A DNA stretch of 64,000 bases from Hormoscilla sp. GUM202 (GCA_005518205.2 RFFC02000032.1:1-64000), one strand, 5' to 3'. Counted from the first letter of the stretch, positions 54,696-63,295 are shown. Numbers and translations are program-made. Notes: generated from the letters alone by a model not told the origin.

Positions 54696-54891
54696 CCTTG
54701 TCTCCTCTTTTTAGTTTACTATTGGTTCATGGTTCATTCCCCTCCATTTGGATAAACCCATGCCGAGGTCGGGGCACAAATCAGTTAATTTTCGGGCGAT
54801 CCAGTGGATTATTGGATGCCGTGCCCCTGTATTACATGGGAAACATATAAATACTTTATAACCTGCATCCCGCAGCCACGCTACCGTCCGC

Positions 54892-54939
54892 CCGTGTCTC
54901 TTGACAGAGATAGTATCTCATCTCTGTCAAGAGACACGG
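54892..54939. repeat. Perfect 20-bp hairpin of the GTGTCTC family
   Basis: CCGTGTCTCTTGACAGAGAT, an 8-base loop and its exact complement. Confidence 0.9.
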
Positions 54940-54984
54940 CAGATAAATTACCATATCTGCTAATAATTTCATCGGATTTTTTCA

Positions 54985-55253
54985 GGACCTCCGATGGCAT
55001 AAACTTTCTCTTTAGTCAACCACGCAGCGATGTCTCTGGGGTAGTGCGTAAGAGCGCAGAGACATCGAAAGACAGCAAAGATTGTTTAATATCTTCTGGT
55101 TCTAGATCGGGGGACTCTTCTAAAATATCCGACACCGGTTTACCATTAGCCCCCAAATTCACTTGCCTTAGAAACGGGAATTCCCATTCCCCGAATGCAA
55201 GCTTGTCCCGCCAGGATCCGGGGATTAAATGTAATCCTGTCTAATCCTAACAT
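54985..55253 (-). pseudogene. DUF433 antitoxin-like gene with a hairpin insert
   Basis: ATG 55253 reads MLGLDRITFNPRILAGQACI then RGMGIPVSKASEF. After a shift it continues NLGANGKPVSDILEESPDLE then PEDIKQSLL. A GATGTCTCTGGGGTAG ... CAGAGACATC hairpin repeat (55028-55065) lies before the normal C-terminus WLTKEKVYAI. Frameshifts on both sides make it non-functional. Confidence 0.65.
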
Positions 55254-55779
55254 CTCTTTGTTCGGACTCCATCGAATTAAATGGCATCGCCGTGTCGGGT
55301 AGGGCTCCCTGTGGGGTTGGGAGACACGGCCAACCCCAGGGGATTAACCTGAGCGATCGCCCTCTATTTCCCCCTTCACAAATACTGTACTCCCCATCCC
55401 CGCCTCTGTCAAGCTGATAACTCCTCGTCGCCTTACCGAACAGCAACTTCCATGGGCTTTTTTATGGCAGATGGAAGCTCCTAACAATTTTGTCTTTAAT
55501 CAATTATTTGGAGTTAGACAGATCGCACTTCTGGATAAGGCAAAAGTTCCCTCACCTTTGCTCTTGGGGCCATGGCGATCGCCAGTTGCCATTACAGGAC
55601 TGGACAGCCCGCGATAGCAGCGCTATCGACAAGGTAAAATACTCCTTGGCCCCATCAAGCAACCGCACCCCTCTGGCAACCGACAGAAAAAGTCTGGTTT
55701 GAGCCTTTGACGTACCGCTCGATGTCGCGGATAATGGTAAGCTTGATGGTTGCAAATAATGACGATCGCAGGTAAAGTA
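55254..55779. other. Decayed region upstream of chlM
   Basis: At 55288-55330 a CCGTGTC / GACACGG hairpin is visible. From about 55430 a plus-strand stretch reads EQQLPWAFLWQMEAPNNFVF then NQLFGVRQIALLDKAKVPSP before a stop. It looks like a gene remnant of unknown family. No intact gene was recognised. Confidence 0.4.
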
Positions 55780-56469
55780 ATGACTGTAGCAGATGACAAA
55801 ACTATTGTCCGTGAGTATTTTAACGCGACTGGCTTCGAGCGGTGGCAGAGGATTTATGGCGATGGCGAGGTGAATAAAGTCCAGCTGGATATCCGCAAGG
55901 GACATCAGCAGACAGTTGATACGGTGCTCTCCTGGCTGCAGGCGGATGATAATATCAAAGGATTATCAGTCTGCGATGCGGGTTGTGGTGTGGGTAGCCT
56001 CAGTATTCCCTTGGCCCAAGCGGGTGCGCAAGTCTATGGGAGTGATATTTCTGAAAAAATGGTGACAGAAGCATCCTCCAGGGCCCGTGCGATCGGCCAC
56101 AACGATAATCCTACTTTTATTGTCCGGGATTTGGAGCAGTTAAGCGGCAGCTACCACACTGTGACTTGCCTGGATGTGCTGATTCACTATCCTCAAGAAC
56201 AGGCAAGTGAGATGATCGGACATCTCTGTTCTCTGGCCGAATCTCGTCTGATTATCAGTTTTGCCCCCAAAACTCTGGCTTTGTGTATACTCAAGAAAAT
56301 CGGGAGTTTATTTCCCGGTCCTAGTAAGACGACTCGCGCTTACATGCATCGCGAGGTAGATGTGGTCGAGATTATTGAAAACAATGGCTTTTCTATTGCA
56401 CGTGATGCCATGACTAAGACTAGCTTTTATTACTCTCGCATCCTGGAAGCTACTCGCACTCCCTCCTAG
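55780..56469 (+). CDS. chlM: Magnesium-protoporphyrin IX O-methyltransferase
   Basis: From ATG 55780 (MTVADDKTIVREYFNATGFE) it has 229 residues. GFERWQRIYGDGEVNKVQLD is characteristic of ChlM/BchM, followed by the SAM-binding LSVCDAGCGVGSLSIPLAQA and DVLIHYPQE. The C-terminal YMHREVDVVEIIENNGFSI and FYYSRILEA match. It transfers methyl from SAM to Mg-protoporphyrin IX in chlorophyll synthesis at the thylakoid or cytoplasmic membrane. Upstream ATG codons at 55750 and 55759 are less likely. The gene is intact amid decayed neighbours, as expected for an essential photosynthetic enzyme. Confidence 0.93.
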   Translation: MTVADDKTIVREYFNATGFERWQRIYGDGEVNKVQLDIRKGHQQTVDTVLSWLQADDNIKGLSVCDAGCGVGSLSIPLAQAGAQVYGSDISEKMVTEASSRARAIGHNDNPTFIVRDLEQLSGSYHTVTCLDVLIHYPQEQASEMIGHLCSLAESRLIISFAPKTLALCILKKIGSLFPGPSKTTRAYMHREVDVVEIIENNGFSIARDAMTKTSFYYSRILEATRTPS

Positions 56470-56532
56470 CCCCCCAGCTACATGAACAAAGCCCGCCTGC
56501 GCGGGCTGAAGATTTGAACGAGCAATAAGAAG

Positions 56533-56913
56533 ATGATGACAAGAATTTTTCTGGCGATCGCCTCTATTTACGGGGCCCTGGGGGTAGGAGCAGGTGCCTT
56601 TGCTTCCCATGCATTAAAGGATCGGTTAACGGAGAAGGCTTTGAGTATTTTTGAAACCGGGGCCAGATACCAAATGTATCATGCTTTGGCGCTGCTGATG
56701 GTGGCGTTGCTGTTAAGTCGCGCCGAAGCTTCCCAGACCTTTATCGTAGCAGGAGGATGGGCCTTCGTTGTAGGAATTGCTATTTTTTCTGGCAGCTTGT
56801 ATGCTTTGAGTTTAACAGGTATCAAGTGGCTGGGGGCCATCACTCCTCTGGGAGGAACCAGTTTGATTATCGGTTGGATTTGTTTAGCAGTTGCGGCTGG
56901 GAGTTTTAAGTAA
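56533..56913 (+). CDS. DUF423 small membrane protein
   Basis: The product has 126 residues with four predicted membrane helices. ALGVGAGAFASHALKDRL and TGARYQMYHALALLMVALLL, then GIKWLGAITPLGGTSLIIGW, are the DUF423 (YgdD/TMEM256-like) signature. The role is unknown. ATG 56533 follows a GAACGAGCAATAAGAAG spacer. The next gene starts two bases after its stop, so the two form a transcription unit. A family-3 repeat core lies at 56478-56508. Confidence 0.88.
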   Translation: MMTRIFLAIASIYGALGVGAGAFASHALKDRLTEKALSIFETGARYQMYHALALLMVALLLSRAEASQTFIVAGGWAFVVGIAIFSGSLYALSLTGIKWLGAITPLGGTSLIIGWICLAVAAGSFK

Positions 56914-56915
56914 TT

Positions 56916-57245
56916 ATGACTATCAAAAAATTGGAATCTCAACTGCTTGCCTTAACGCCTACTGAAAAAGCACGAGTAATTCAGCCTTTAGCTGCAAGTC
57001 TTGCCAATAGCTGGCAAGGGATTGAAAAAACTCCTGGTGTCTGTGGCGGGAGGGCTTGTATTGCCGGGACGCGCATCACGGTTTGGGGATTGGTAAATGC
57101 CCGTCGTTTGGGGTATAGCGAAGGGGATCTTTTGGAAAATTATCCTACCTTGAGTGCCAATTCTTTGGCAAATGCTTGGGCTTATGCTGAGGCATTTCCA
57201 GAAGAGATCCAACTGGCAATCCGAGAAAATGAGGATATTGAGTAG
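56916..57245 (+). CDS. DUF433 antitoxin-like protein
   Basis: The product has 109 residues. An N-terminal helical ESQLLALTPTEKARVIQPLA segment precedes the DUF433 core: TPGVCGGRACIAGTRITVWG, LGYSEGDLLENYPTLSANSL and AWAYAEAFPEEI. It is intact and immediately follows the DUF423 stop. Members usually pair with a DUF5615 toxin, but after its stop only MASLNELYN and then a TAG are seen, so the toxin has been lost or reduced to a stub. Probably an orphan antitoxin. Confidence 0.82.
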   Translation: MTIKKLESQLLALTPTEKARVIQPLAASLANSWQGIEKTPGVCGGRACIAGTRITVWGLVNARRLGYSEGDLLENYPTLSANSLANAWAYAEAFPEEIQLAIRENEDIE

Positions 57246-57279
57246 ATGGCAAGTCTTAATGAACTATACAATTAGGGTG

Positions 57280-57600
57280 TCAAATTGGTACTCCTTCCCG
57301 TCGAACATTGAGGAAAAACGGACTATTTTCTGACTGGAAACGCAGTAATGACACAAAAGCGCGGGAAATGACTACCGTATGTTCTCGGCACAAAGCCGCA
57401 GTAAATTCACCGGTACGATCGATTTATTCCCAGGCATTAACGTCATCTTTGAGAACTACCAAAACATCAATATCGGAGTCCGGTCGAGCATCTCCTCTCG
57501 CTTGAGAACCATAAAGAATTAACCGCACTAGACGTTCTCCATAAAATGTCTCAAAATAATGACGCAGTTCTGTCAAAATATCTGGCAATTTCTCTTTCAT
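57280..57600 (-). pseudogene. MNT-type nucleotidyltransferase with one in-frame TAA
   Basis: ATG 57600 follows AGGAGGT at 7 bp. It reads MKEKLPDILTELRHYFETFY, then LILYGSQARGDARPDSDIDV (the GSxARGxxxxDSDID active site) and LKDDVNAWE. TAA follows, and in the same frame IDRTGEFTAALCREHTVVIS, RAFVSLLRFQSENSPFFLNV and RREGVPI to TGA at 57280. The total of 107 codons is normal for MNT antitoxins of HEPN-MNT modules. No HEPN gene was found. A 58-residue truncated product could still be made. Confidence 0.75.
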
Positions 57601-57657
57601 AGCATACCTCCTACCTATCTGAATAGGAAGCGAGCGCCCGATCGCCCCCTTTCTCAC

Positions 57658-58140
57658 TTAAAACTCTTGAGGATAACCGCTTTCAACAATTTGACATGCC
57701 ATCTGTTTGTAGACCGAGGGATCCTCTGGGGCAATGCTTGCCAAACCGTCCGCGTAACGATTATACATGCAAAATGCGGCAGCAATCAATACAGGATCGT
57801 GAATTTCCCGATCGCTGGCACCTTGTTTCCGCGCCTGTTCTAGATCTGCTTCTGTTACAAAATTCCCTCCCATTTGGACCTGGCCAGCAATTTTCAGCAG
57901 GGCCTTCATTTTCTCGCTGATGTCTGCGCTTTCAATATCCTGCTTGACAGCATCTACGACCGAACTTTTCTCTTGCAGCAGTTGTCGGGCGATCGCCTCA
58001 TGAGTCTAGGTACAATTTTTGCATTTATTCCGGTAAGATCCGTAGGCAGCAATCAGTTCTCGTTCTCCCTGCGATCGGGGCGAATCCTCGCAGCAGTTCT
58101 GCTAATTTGTTTAGAGATTTCCCCACTCCCCGACAAATGT
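57658..58140 (-). pseudogene. AhpD-like / carboxymuconolactone decarboxylase-family protein, broken
   Basis: Pieces read GKSLNKLAELLRGFAPIA, then after a frameshift ERELIAAYGSYRNKCKNCT, a TAG stop, THEAIARQLLQEKSSVVDAV and KMKALLKIAGQVQMGG to the end at 57658. CKNC followed by H is the CxxC-H peroxidase-like motif of the AhpD fold. The stop falls two codons after the CxxC motif. Starting at ATG 57909, only the C-terminal 83 residues would be made. Confidence 0.72.
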
Positions 58141-58220
58141 TAAGAAATATGTGAGTAAGGCATAGTTTGCTGAAGGAGGGACTCCGAAAGCACCCCTTTC
58201 TCATGAGAGTTACTTATGCT

Positions 58221-58840
58221 TCATTCTACTTGGCCTTCAATGGCTTGAATCGGTATAGTAAAATTAAAACTGCTGCCCTCACCAAGGGTGCTGTCTACCC
58301 AGATGCGTCCGTTGTGTTGTTCGACAATTTGCTTACAAATTGATAAACCCAAGCCCGTTCCCCCTTTTTGACGAGAATCCGAGGTATCCACTTGCTGAAA
58401 ACGATCGAAGACGATCTGCAATTTATCTTGAGGAATGCCTCTGCCCTGGTCTTTAACCACAAACAAAACATTGCTATTCTGGCGTTCGACGGTGAGCCAA
58501 ACTGTAGAACCAGGTTCAGAAAATTTAACCGCATTGCTGAGAAGGTTAATTAAGACCTGAACCAGGCGATCGCTATCAACGTAAACATATATCTTGGCTC
58601 GATACCTCGAAAATAATTTGAGATGTGGCTGCTATTGTTTCTACTACTTCTATTGCTTGGGTGAGTAAGTCCGCAGCATTAACCAATGCCCAGTGTAGTT
58701 GTATTTTCCCTGATTACAAATGTGCTAAATCCAAGATGTCATTAACTATATTAACCATGCGAACGCTACTATTTAATGCAATTTCCATGATTTTTTTACC
58801 AAACGGCTTCTTCTATTGATTGGGGTAGACCTCTATATTA
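58221..58840 (-). pseudogene. Sensor histidine kinase, C-terminal part, decayed
   Basis: Recognisable in order on the minus strand are MVNIVNDILDLAHL, TAA, SGKIQLHWALVNAADLLTQA (the segment after HisKA), DIYVYVDSDRLVQVLINLLS with NAVKF (N box), VKDQGRGIPQDKLQIVFDRF (G1/F box), GGTGLGLSICKQIVEQHNGR (G2) and GEGSSFNFTIP. The stop corresponds to a GAA-to-TAA change in AHLESGK, and a frameshift lies near 58590. The N-terminal sensor part has been lost at the IS630 border (58840). Confidence 0.82.
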
Positions 58841-60015
58841 AGTAGTCAGACAAAATTAATTATATATTTTTCTCCAAAATTTTTTAGGATTGTTTCAACG
58901 GAATCAACTAAGTTTTTCCAGCAATAATAAGCATCGATTTCAATCCCTTCGTATTTAATAAACCGCCACAAGATTTCAATCAAATTCAAATGAGGTGAAT
59001 AAGTGGGGAGATGGAATATAGTAATATTGCGTTCTTTCCATTCTTCAATCTTATCTTGAATAGCATCACTAGTATGGACAGATGCTTGGTCTACTACAAT
59101 TACTGTTTGCTTTTCCATTCTCGTGGGAAAAAATGCATCGATACAAGCTATGACTACATCTGAATTAATATTTTGAGTAGATACATACGCTTCTAAATGA
59201 TTGTGGCGATTCATTATTCCTAATACATTTAATCTGCGGCTACTCCGACTAGGTACTTCTATATATTCCCCAATATTTTGCCATCCATAAGGGACACAAG
59301 GGATTAAATAAAACCCACTTTCATCTAAATAATACAAATTAATTTCCCCCAAATTGTCTAACAGTTTCAGTTGTTCAAGTTGTGCTTTTTTTTCCTCATA
59401 CTCTTGAGCTGGGGGGCTGACAGCTACCCCTTTACGCATCCGATGCCAACTCATATTCATTGTTTTCAATATTCTCTGAACAGTTTTAACACTTGTTTCA
59501 ATTCCCCATTCTTCTTTGATTTTAGCCACCACTTTTTTTAATTGCCTCGGTTCTTCTTCAGTCCAGGCTTTAATTTTTTCTTTTTGTTCGAGACTAAAGG
59601 TTTGCTTACGACCTCTTCCAGACTTATTATATAGTCCGACCATTCCCTCGGAATCCCAATTTTTAATCCAATTGTAGATAGTTCTATAACTAACATCAAA
59701 GATTTCCATAAGTTCTTTAACTTTTTTATGTTCTCGATCTCGCAAAAGTAAACAATGTGCTCTTTGACGAACTTGATGATGGCGACTTTGATGATAAATT
59801 CGTAAGAGCAATTTTGCAGAAAGCTCATTTATTTCGCGCATTAAAATCCTTCTTAATTTCTCCTAATTTATCGTCATATTATGTCAAATATATCTGGCCG
59901 GGGATGAGCATGAAAACCGACTCCCCGTTAGTTTGACAAAAATCTGCTACATGTACGAGTAGCTATATCTAGTATAACAAGTTTTGTTTTGTGCAATTAA
60001 TTTTGTCCAACTACT
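58841..60015 (-). mobile_element. IS630 element A, complete copy (1175 bp)
   Basis: The inverted ends AGTAGTCAGACAAAATTAAT and AGTAGTTGGACAAAATTAAT are flanked by TA at 58839-58840 and 60016-60017. It is the only uninterrupted copy in the window and the likely source of transposase for the 100-bp MITEs. Confidence 0.95.
58846..59841 (-). CDS. IS630-family transposase (element A)
   Basis: The protein has 331 residues and is intact. An N-terminal HTH region (KELMEIFDVSYRTIYNWIKN) is followed by a KTVQRILKTMNMSWHRMRKG linker, then DDE-superfamily motifs INLYYLDESGFYLIPCVPYG, TVIVVDQASVHTSDAIQDKI and LPTYSPHLNLIEILWRFIKY. It transposes into TA. Compared with the copy at 18301-20324 it lacks the replaced 39/42-bp patch and the nested insertions. 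Confidence 0.95.
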   Translation of the reverse strand: MREINELSAKLLLRIYHQSRHHQVRQRAHCLLLRDREHKKVKELMEIFDVSYRTIYNWIKNWDSEGMVGLYNKSGRGRKQTFSLEQKEKIKAWTEEEPRQLKKVVAKIKEEWGIETSVKTVQRILKTMNMSWHRMRKGVAVSPPAQEYEEKKAQLEQLKLLDNLGEINLYYLDESGFYLIPCVPYGWQNIGEYIEVPSRSSRRLNVLGIMNRHNHLEAYVSTQNINSDVVIACIDAFFPTRMEKQTVIVVDQASVHTSDAIQDKIEEWKERNITIFHLPTYSPHLNLIEILWRFIKYEGIEIDAYYCWKNLVDSVETILKNFGEKYIINFV

Positions 60016-60017
60016 TA

Positions 60018-60262
60018 TGAGGCTCAAGATGCGATCGCCAGATGGAGATCGGAACTGGCGGCTCTTTATGCTCCCTCTCCTGAAACTCAACTTCCGACAA
60101 CATCCAATGAACTGGCATCATCCGATGAACCAGCTCCAGCCTATCGGCTTGCACCTCGCGGATCGCAAGCTACACCTCCGGGGACATCCTATCAGGCTCC
60201 AGTTCGGACACCAGATGTTAGCAGACAACCCGTCCGATCGCAGATCCCAGAACCTGAACTAA
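60018..60262 (+). pseudogene. C-terminal gene fragment cut by the IS630 element
   Basis: A frame open from the IS border reads YEAQDAIARWRSELAALYAP, SPETQLPTTSNELASSDEPA and PDVSRQPVRSQIPEPELNY, stopping at about 60262. The low-complexity Pro/Ser-rich tail resembles the C-terminus of a larger protein. The family is unknown. It is unrelated to the histidine kinase on the other side of the IS. Confidence 0.4.
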
Positions 60263-60269
60263 ACTATTA

Positions 60270-60485
60270 GGCGTTGCACCAACTCGGTCCTGGTAGGGTC
60301 CTGGTCCTGGTAGGGTCCTGGTACCGGTCAGTAGACGATGTCTCTGGGGTAGTGCTTAAGGCGCGAGGTATCTCCTGGGTAGTGCTTAAGGCGCGGCCTT
60401 CGCGAGATACCTCGACCCAGAGACGATGTCTCCTGTGTGCCTTATGGACCCTGGGACAAGAGCAAGGAGCAGAGACATCGGAATC
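60270..60485. repeat. Nested hairpin repeats and a short tandem repeat
   Basis: GGTCCTGGTAGGGTCCTGGT-type units (60280-60325) are followed by GATGTCTCTGGGG, an inner CGAGGTATCTC / GAGATACCTCG hairpin with the GGGTAGTGCTTAAGGCGCG unit twice, then CCCAGAGAC and a second ATGTCTCC ... GAGACATC arm. This is hairpin-in-hairpin architecture like 25871-26012. No gene was recognised. Confidence 0.65.
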
Positions 60486-60677
60486 GAATGGTACGCGGTC
60501 ACTTATCATCCCGTCGTTGCAATTAGCCATTAGCCATTAACGATTCGCTAGAGCATGGACGCTTATTGCAAAAATATTAAGTATTGTTAAACTAGGTTGA
60601 CAAAAGCCAAGATGGGTTTGTTATACTCCGGACGGTCAGGAACTGCGCTTAAGGGATCAATAGTCATTGTGTCGAGG

Positions 60678-60736
60678 CAAGTATCACTTGACATAGCGCG
60701 CTCTGATATCAGAGCGCGCATGTAAAGTGATACTTG
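60678..60736. repeat. 59-bp near-perfect palindrome
   Basis: CAAGTATCACTT-g-ACAT-a-GCGCGCTCTGAT is followed directly by ATCAGAGCGCGC-ATGT-a-AAGTGATACTTG. There is essentially no loop. The arms match except for one mispair and one unpaired base. It lies in a 900-bp gene-free region. Confidence 0.92.
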
Positions 60737-60769
60737 GGGGGGGATAATTGAGAGATACTTGTGCTTTTT

Positions 60770-61163
60770 GAGTAACTCCCCCCTCGTAGCGGAGGGTTCC
60801 CGGAGCGTGCGAAGCAATCTCCAGTCGTCATGCTGGCGTTGAGATGAAGAGCGCTCCTGCTTACGCACGATGGATCTACTGCGAAGGCCGGGGGACTCGG
60901 GCCTGGAGTGCTGCGCAGCGTGGCGTTCCGATTTTTCCGGAACGGTGCGCTAGCGAAGCAATCTCTCGAGGAAGGAAAAGGAGGTAAAAAGTACATAGCA
61001 CGAAAAACGCGCTCTCAATAATATGTTGAGAGCATTGCAGGCGATCTGCTTTGACGCATATGATGGTATAATTACTATCTCTGACGCAAATGTTGTAGTT
61101 GCTAAAAGTTGAGATTGCTTCGTTCCTCGAACGCTGCGCGACTTTGTGATAAAGATAGCACGA
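60770..61163. repeat. Gene-free region with dispersed repeats
   Basis: GGAGGGTTCCCGGAGCGTGC at 60788-60808 also ends the Tab2-like gene. GATTTTTCCGGAACGGT is at 60930-60946, GCGAAGCAATCTC occurs twice, and CGCGCTCTCAATAATATGTT ... with GAGAGC is at about 61010. No gene was recognised. Confidence 0.55.
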
Positions 61164-62867
61164 ATGAATGATGAGTATTCATGGCAGCTGCTGTTAATCG
61201 ATCGGGACCAGATTTTCCGGCTGGGTCTACGGACGATATGCCAGCAGTCTGCGGACCTGGAGGTGGTGGCAGAAGCTGACAGTAGGGCAGGGGCGGAGCA
61301 GGTTCTGGCCCGTTCCGAAACTGTCCGAGTGGACTTGGTAATTCTCGATATAGTGTTGGATATGTCCAATGGGGATCCCCTACAAATCTGTCAGCTGTTG
61401 AAAACCCGATATTATGACTTGCCTGTTTTACTGCTGACTGCTATACAGGATGCAACGGTGCTGCGTCAAGCTCAGGTTTTGGGGGTGAATGGTTATTGTC
61501 CTAAAGGTATTGCGGTCCCCGAGTTGGTGAGGGTGATACGCCTTGTGGCAGCTGGTGAGAATTACTGGGAACTGGCGAGATCCTCTGGATCGAGACCTCT
61601 AGGTTTTGTGGCCCGTGTTGGTAATAGCTGGCGCTTGTCGGGGTTGCGACAAATTGCGGCCTCCAGGGCGAAGGCGATCGGTCAACTGCAAAACCCGGCC
61701 CTTTCTCCTCTGAGTCGGGCAATTTTGGTGGGACGCTTGCGAGAACTGCAAACTGCTAGTTGGTTACTCAATCAGCTGTTCGCCCCACAGGTCCAGAATA
61801 AGCTGCCAGTTCCGATAAGCCCACTCCCCAATACTGTAGCGGTCCCGCAAAAGGGGTCGGAAATTCCTAATGCCTCACTCTCCTGCTGGAGTTTGAGCTC
61901 CCGACAAGCTTCTTTATTTCCCTCGATGACTGCTAAACTGGGTTGGGACTTGCAAAACTTGACGGGTATGCCCCTAGAAATTGATATTTTACGCGAGGAA
62001 AAGAAACGGGAACTGCTATATACTATATTGCGGCAATTAGAAAAAATCTTGAATGAATTACATTTTAGTCAGGTAGAACTAAGTCAATTAAAAGAGCAGA
62101 ATTTGGAAATTTTGCAGGATTTGTGGTCGGAGTCAACTAAAGATTTTTTGGGGAAGTATTATCGGGTGCAAGTGGGCGATCGCTCATTGGATATGCTGGT
62201 GGTTCTGCTGCAAGATGCCCCAGTTGTGATGGCAACAATTCTTAACAAAATTCCTCTGGTGATGGAGTTATTTTCTCATTTGTTGTACGAGCAGCCTTTA
62301 ATAATTGATAATGCTCCCTACTCGGCGGGAACCCCTGAAGCGATCGCCCGGGCCGCAGCGGTGATGGAAAATTTAATCATTCAGGTGGCTAATGGGGTCG
62401 TGCAACCGCTGTTGAATAATTTTGCAGATGTGATGGCAATTAAATCATTGTTTTATGACCGGGAATTAATTTCAACTCGCGCTATAGAAAGATTTAGAAA
62501 TAATTTGTCTTGGAAATATCGCTACGAGCAATTGTTTGCAGAACCAAAGGCGATCTTTGAAAGCCAGTATATTCTGTTTGGTTTTGATAGTCGGGGCATT
62601 AAAAAAATATCGATCTATGCTCCCAGACGCCCAGAGTTAGAAAAACTGACGGGCTGGCAGCAGGCGGTTACTTTGGCCCTAGAAATAAGGGATGCGATCG
62701 AGCCTCGTTTGCGGTCGTTTATTGCTTTCGTCGGTAGCAGCATTGTCTATATTCTTACCCAAGTAATTGGTAGAGGTATTGGTTTAATTGGTCGCGGTAT
62801 CCTGCGAGGGATAGGTAATTCCTGGTCGGAAAATCAGCTTGAAAAAAATGGCGAGCGGCAAAAATGA
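61164..62867 (+). CDS. Response regulator receiver domain fused to DUF3685
   Basis: From ATG 61164 (MNDEYSWQLLLIDRDQIFRL) it has 567 residues; ATG 61146 adds six. Residues ~7-125 form a REC domain (DRDQ acidic pocket, DLVILDIVLDMSNG phospho-acceptor Asp, LLLTA, CPKG Lys). The C-terminal ~400 residues match DUF3685, found only with cyanobacteria/plastids, including RSFIAFVGSSIVYILTQVIG, a probable membrane-associated helix. It probably links two-component signalling to a membrane process in cyanobacteria; targets are unknown. It is intact and stands alone. Confidence 0.85.
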   Translation: MNDEYSWQLLLIDRDQIFRLGLRTICQQSADLEVVAEADSRAGAEQVLARSETVRVDLVILDIVLDMSNGDPLQICQLLKTRYYDLPVLLLTAIQDATVLRQAQVLGVNGYCPKGIAVPELVRVIRLVAAGENYWELARSSGSRPLGFVARVGNSWRLSGLRQIAASRAKAIGQLQNPALSPLSRAILVGRLRELQTASWLLNQLFAPQVQNKLPVPISPLPNTVAVPQKGSEIPNASLSCWSLSSRQASLFPSMTAKLGWDLQNLTGMPLEIDILREEKKRELLYTILRQLEKILNELHFSQVELSQLKEQNLEILQDLWSESTKDFLGKYYRVQVGDRSLDMLVVLLQDAPVVMATILNKIPLVMELFSHLLYEQPLIIDNAPYSAGTPEAIARAAAVMENLIIQVANGVVQPLLNNFADVMAIKSLFYDRELISTRAIERFRNNLSWKYRYEQLFAEPKAIFESQYILFGFDSRGIKKISIYAPRRPELEKLTGWQQAVTLALEIRDAIEPRLRSFIAFVGSSIVYILTQVIGRGIGLIGRGILRGIGNSWSENQLEKNGERQK

Positions 62868-63034
62868 TAAGCAATTAAAAATTATTTCTTCAAAATTAAA
62901 AATTGCCAAAGCAATTGAGAACAAGTATCTTAGCTTCTCTTTTTATGCAATTTAATGCGCGGCGGCTTATGGAGAATTGAGAATAGAGAATTGAAAATGG
63001 AGAACTGACAGGCTTCGCTACTGACAACTGACAA

Positions 63035-63295
63035 TTAGCAATAATTTTTGAGGATAGCGATCGCTCGGTCGAAGGGAAATTCACTGGCTCTAGTTTGCAT
63101 AATTGCCTGGACGATATCAAGGAAATTGCCGTCGAGTTTGTTGTCGGAGTGGATTATATTACTAGCAGGATGTTTAGATGCGGCTGTTGGATTTTCAAAA
63201 GTTAAACCGGTTTTCAGTCGGGGTGGTTTTTTATGCCAGGTAATACATTGACCTCGCAAGGTAAACTGAAACCAGATGACTTCATCTATCAGTTG
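63035..63295 (-). CDS. Hypothetical protein, probably 5'-truncated
   Basis: The frame reads QLIDEVIWFQFTLRGQCITW, KPPRLKTGLTFENPTAASKH and DNKLDGNFLDIVQAIMQTRA to the stop at 63035. The only ordinary start is TTG 63259 (LRGQCITWHKK), but the similar composition upstream of it suggests that the true N-terminus is missing (a stop lies near 63297). The family is not recognised. It is a small soluble protein. Confidence 0.4.
   Translation of the reverse strand, partial: QLIDEVIWFQFTLRGQCITWHKKPPRLKTGLTFENPTAASKHPASNIIHSDNKLDGNFLDIVQAIMQTRASEFPFDRAIAILKNYC

Noticed and set aside
54804-55244. 146-codon plus-strand frame
   Set aside because: It is antisense to a DUF433 remnant and full of hairpin repeats.
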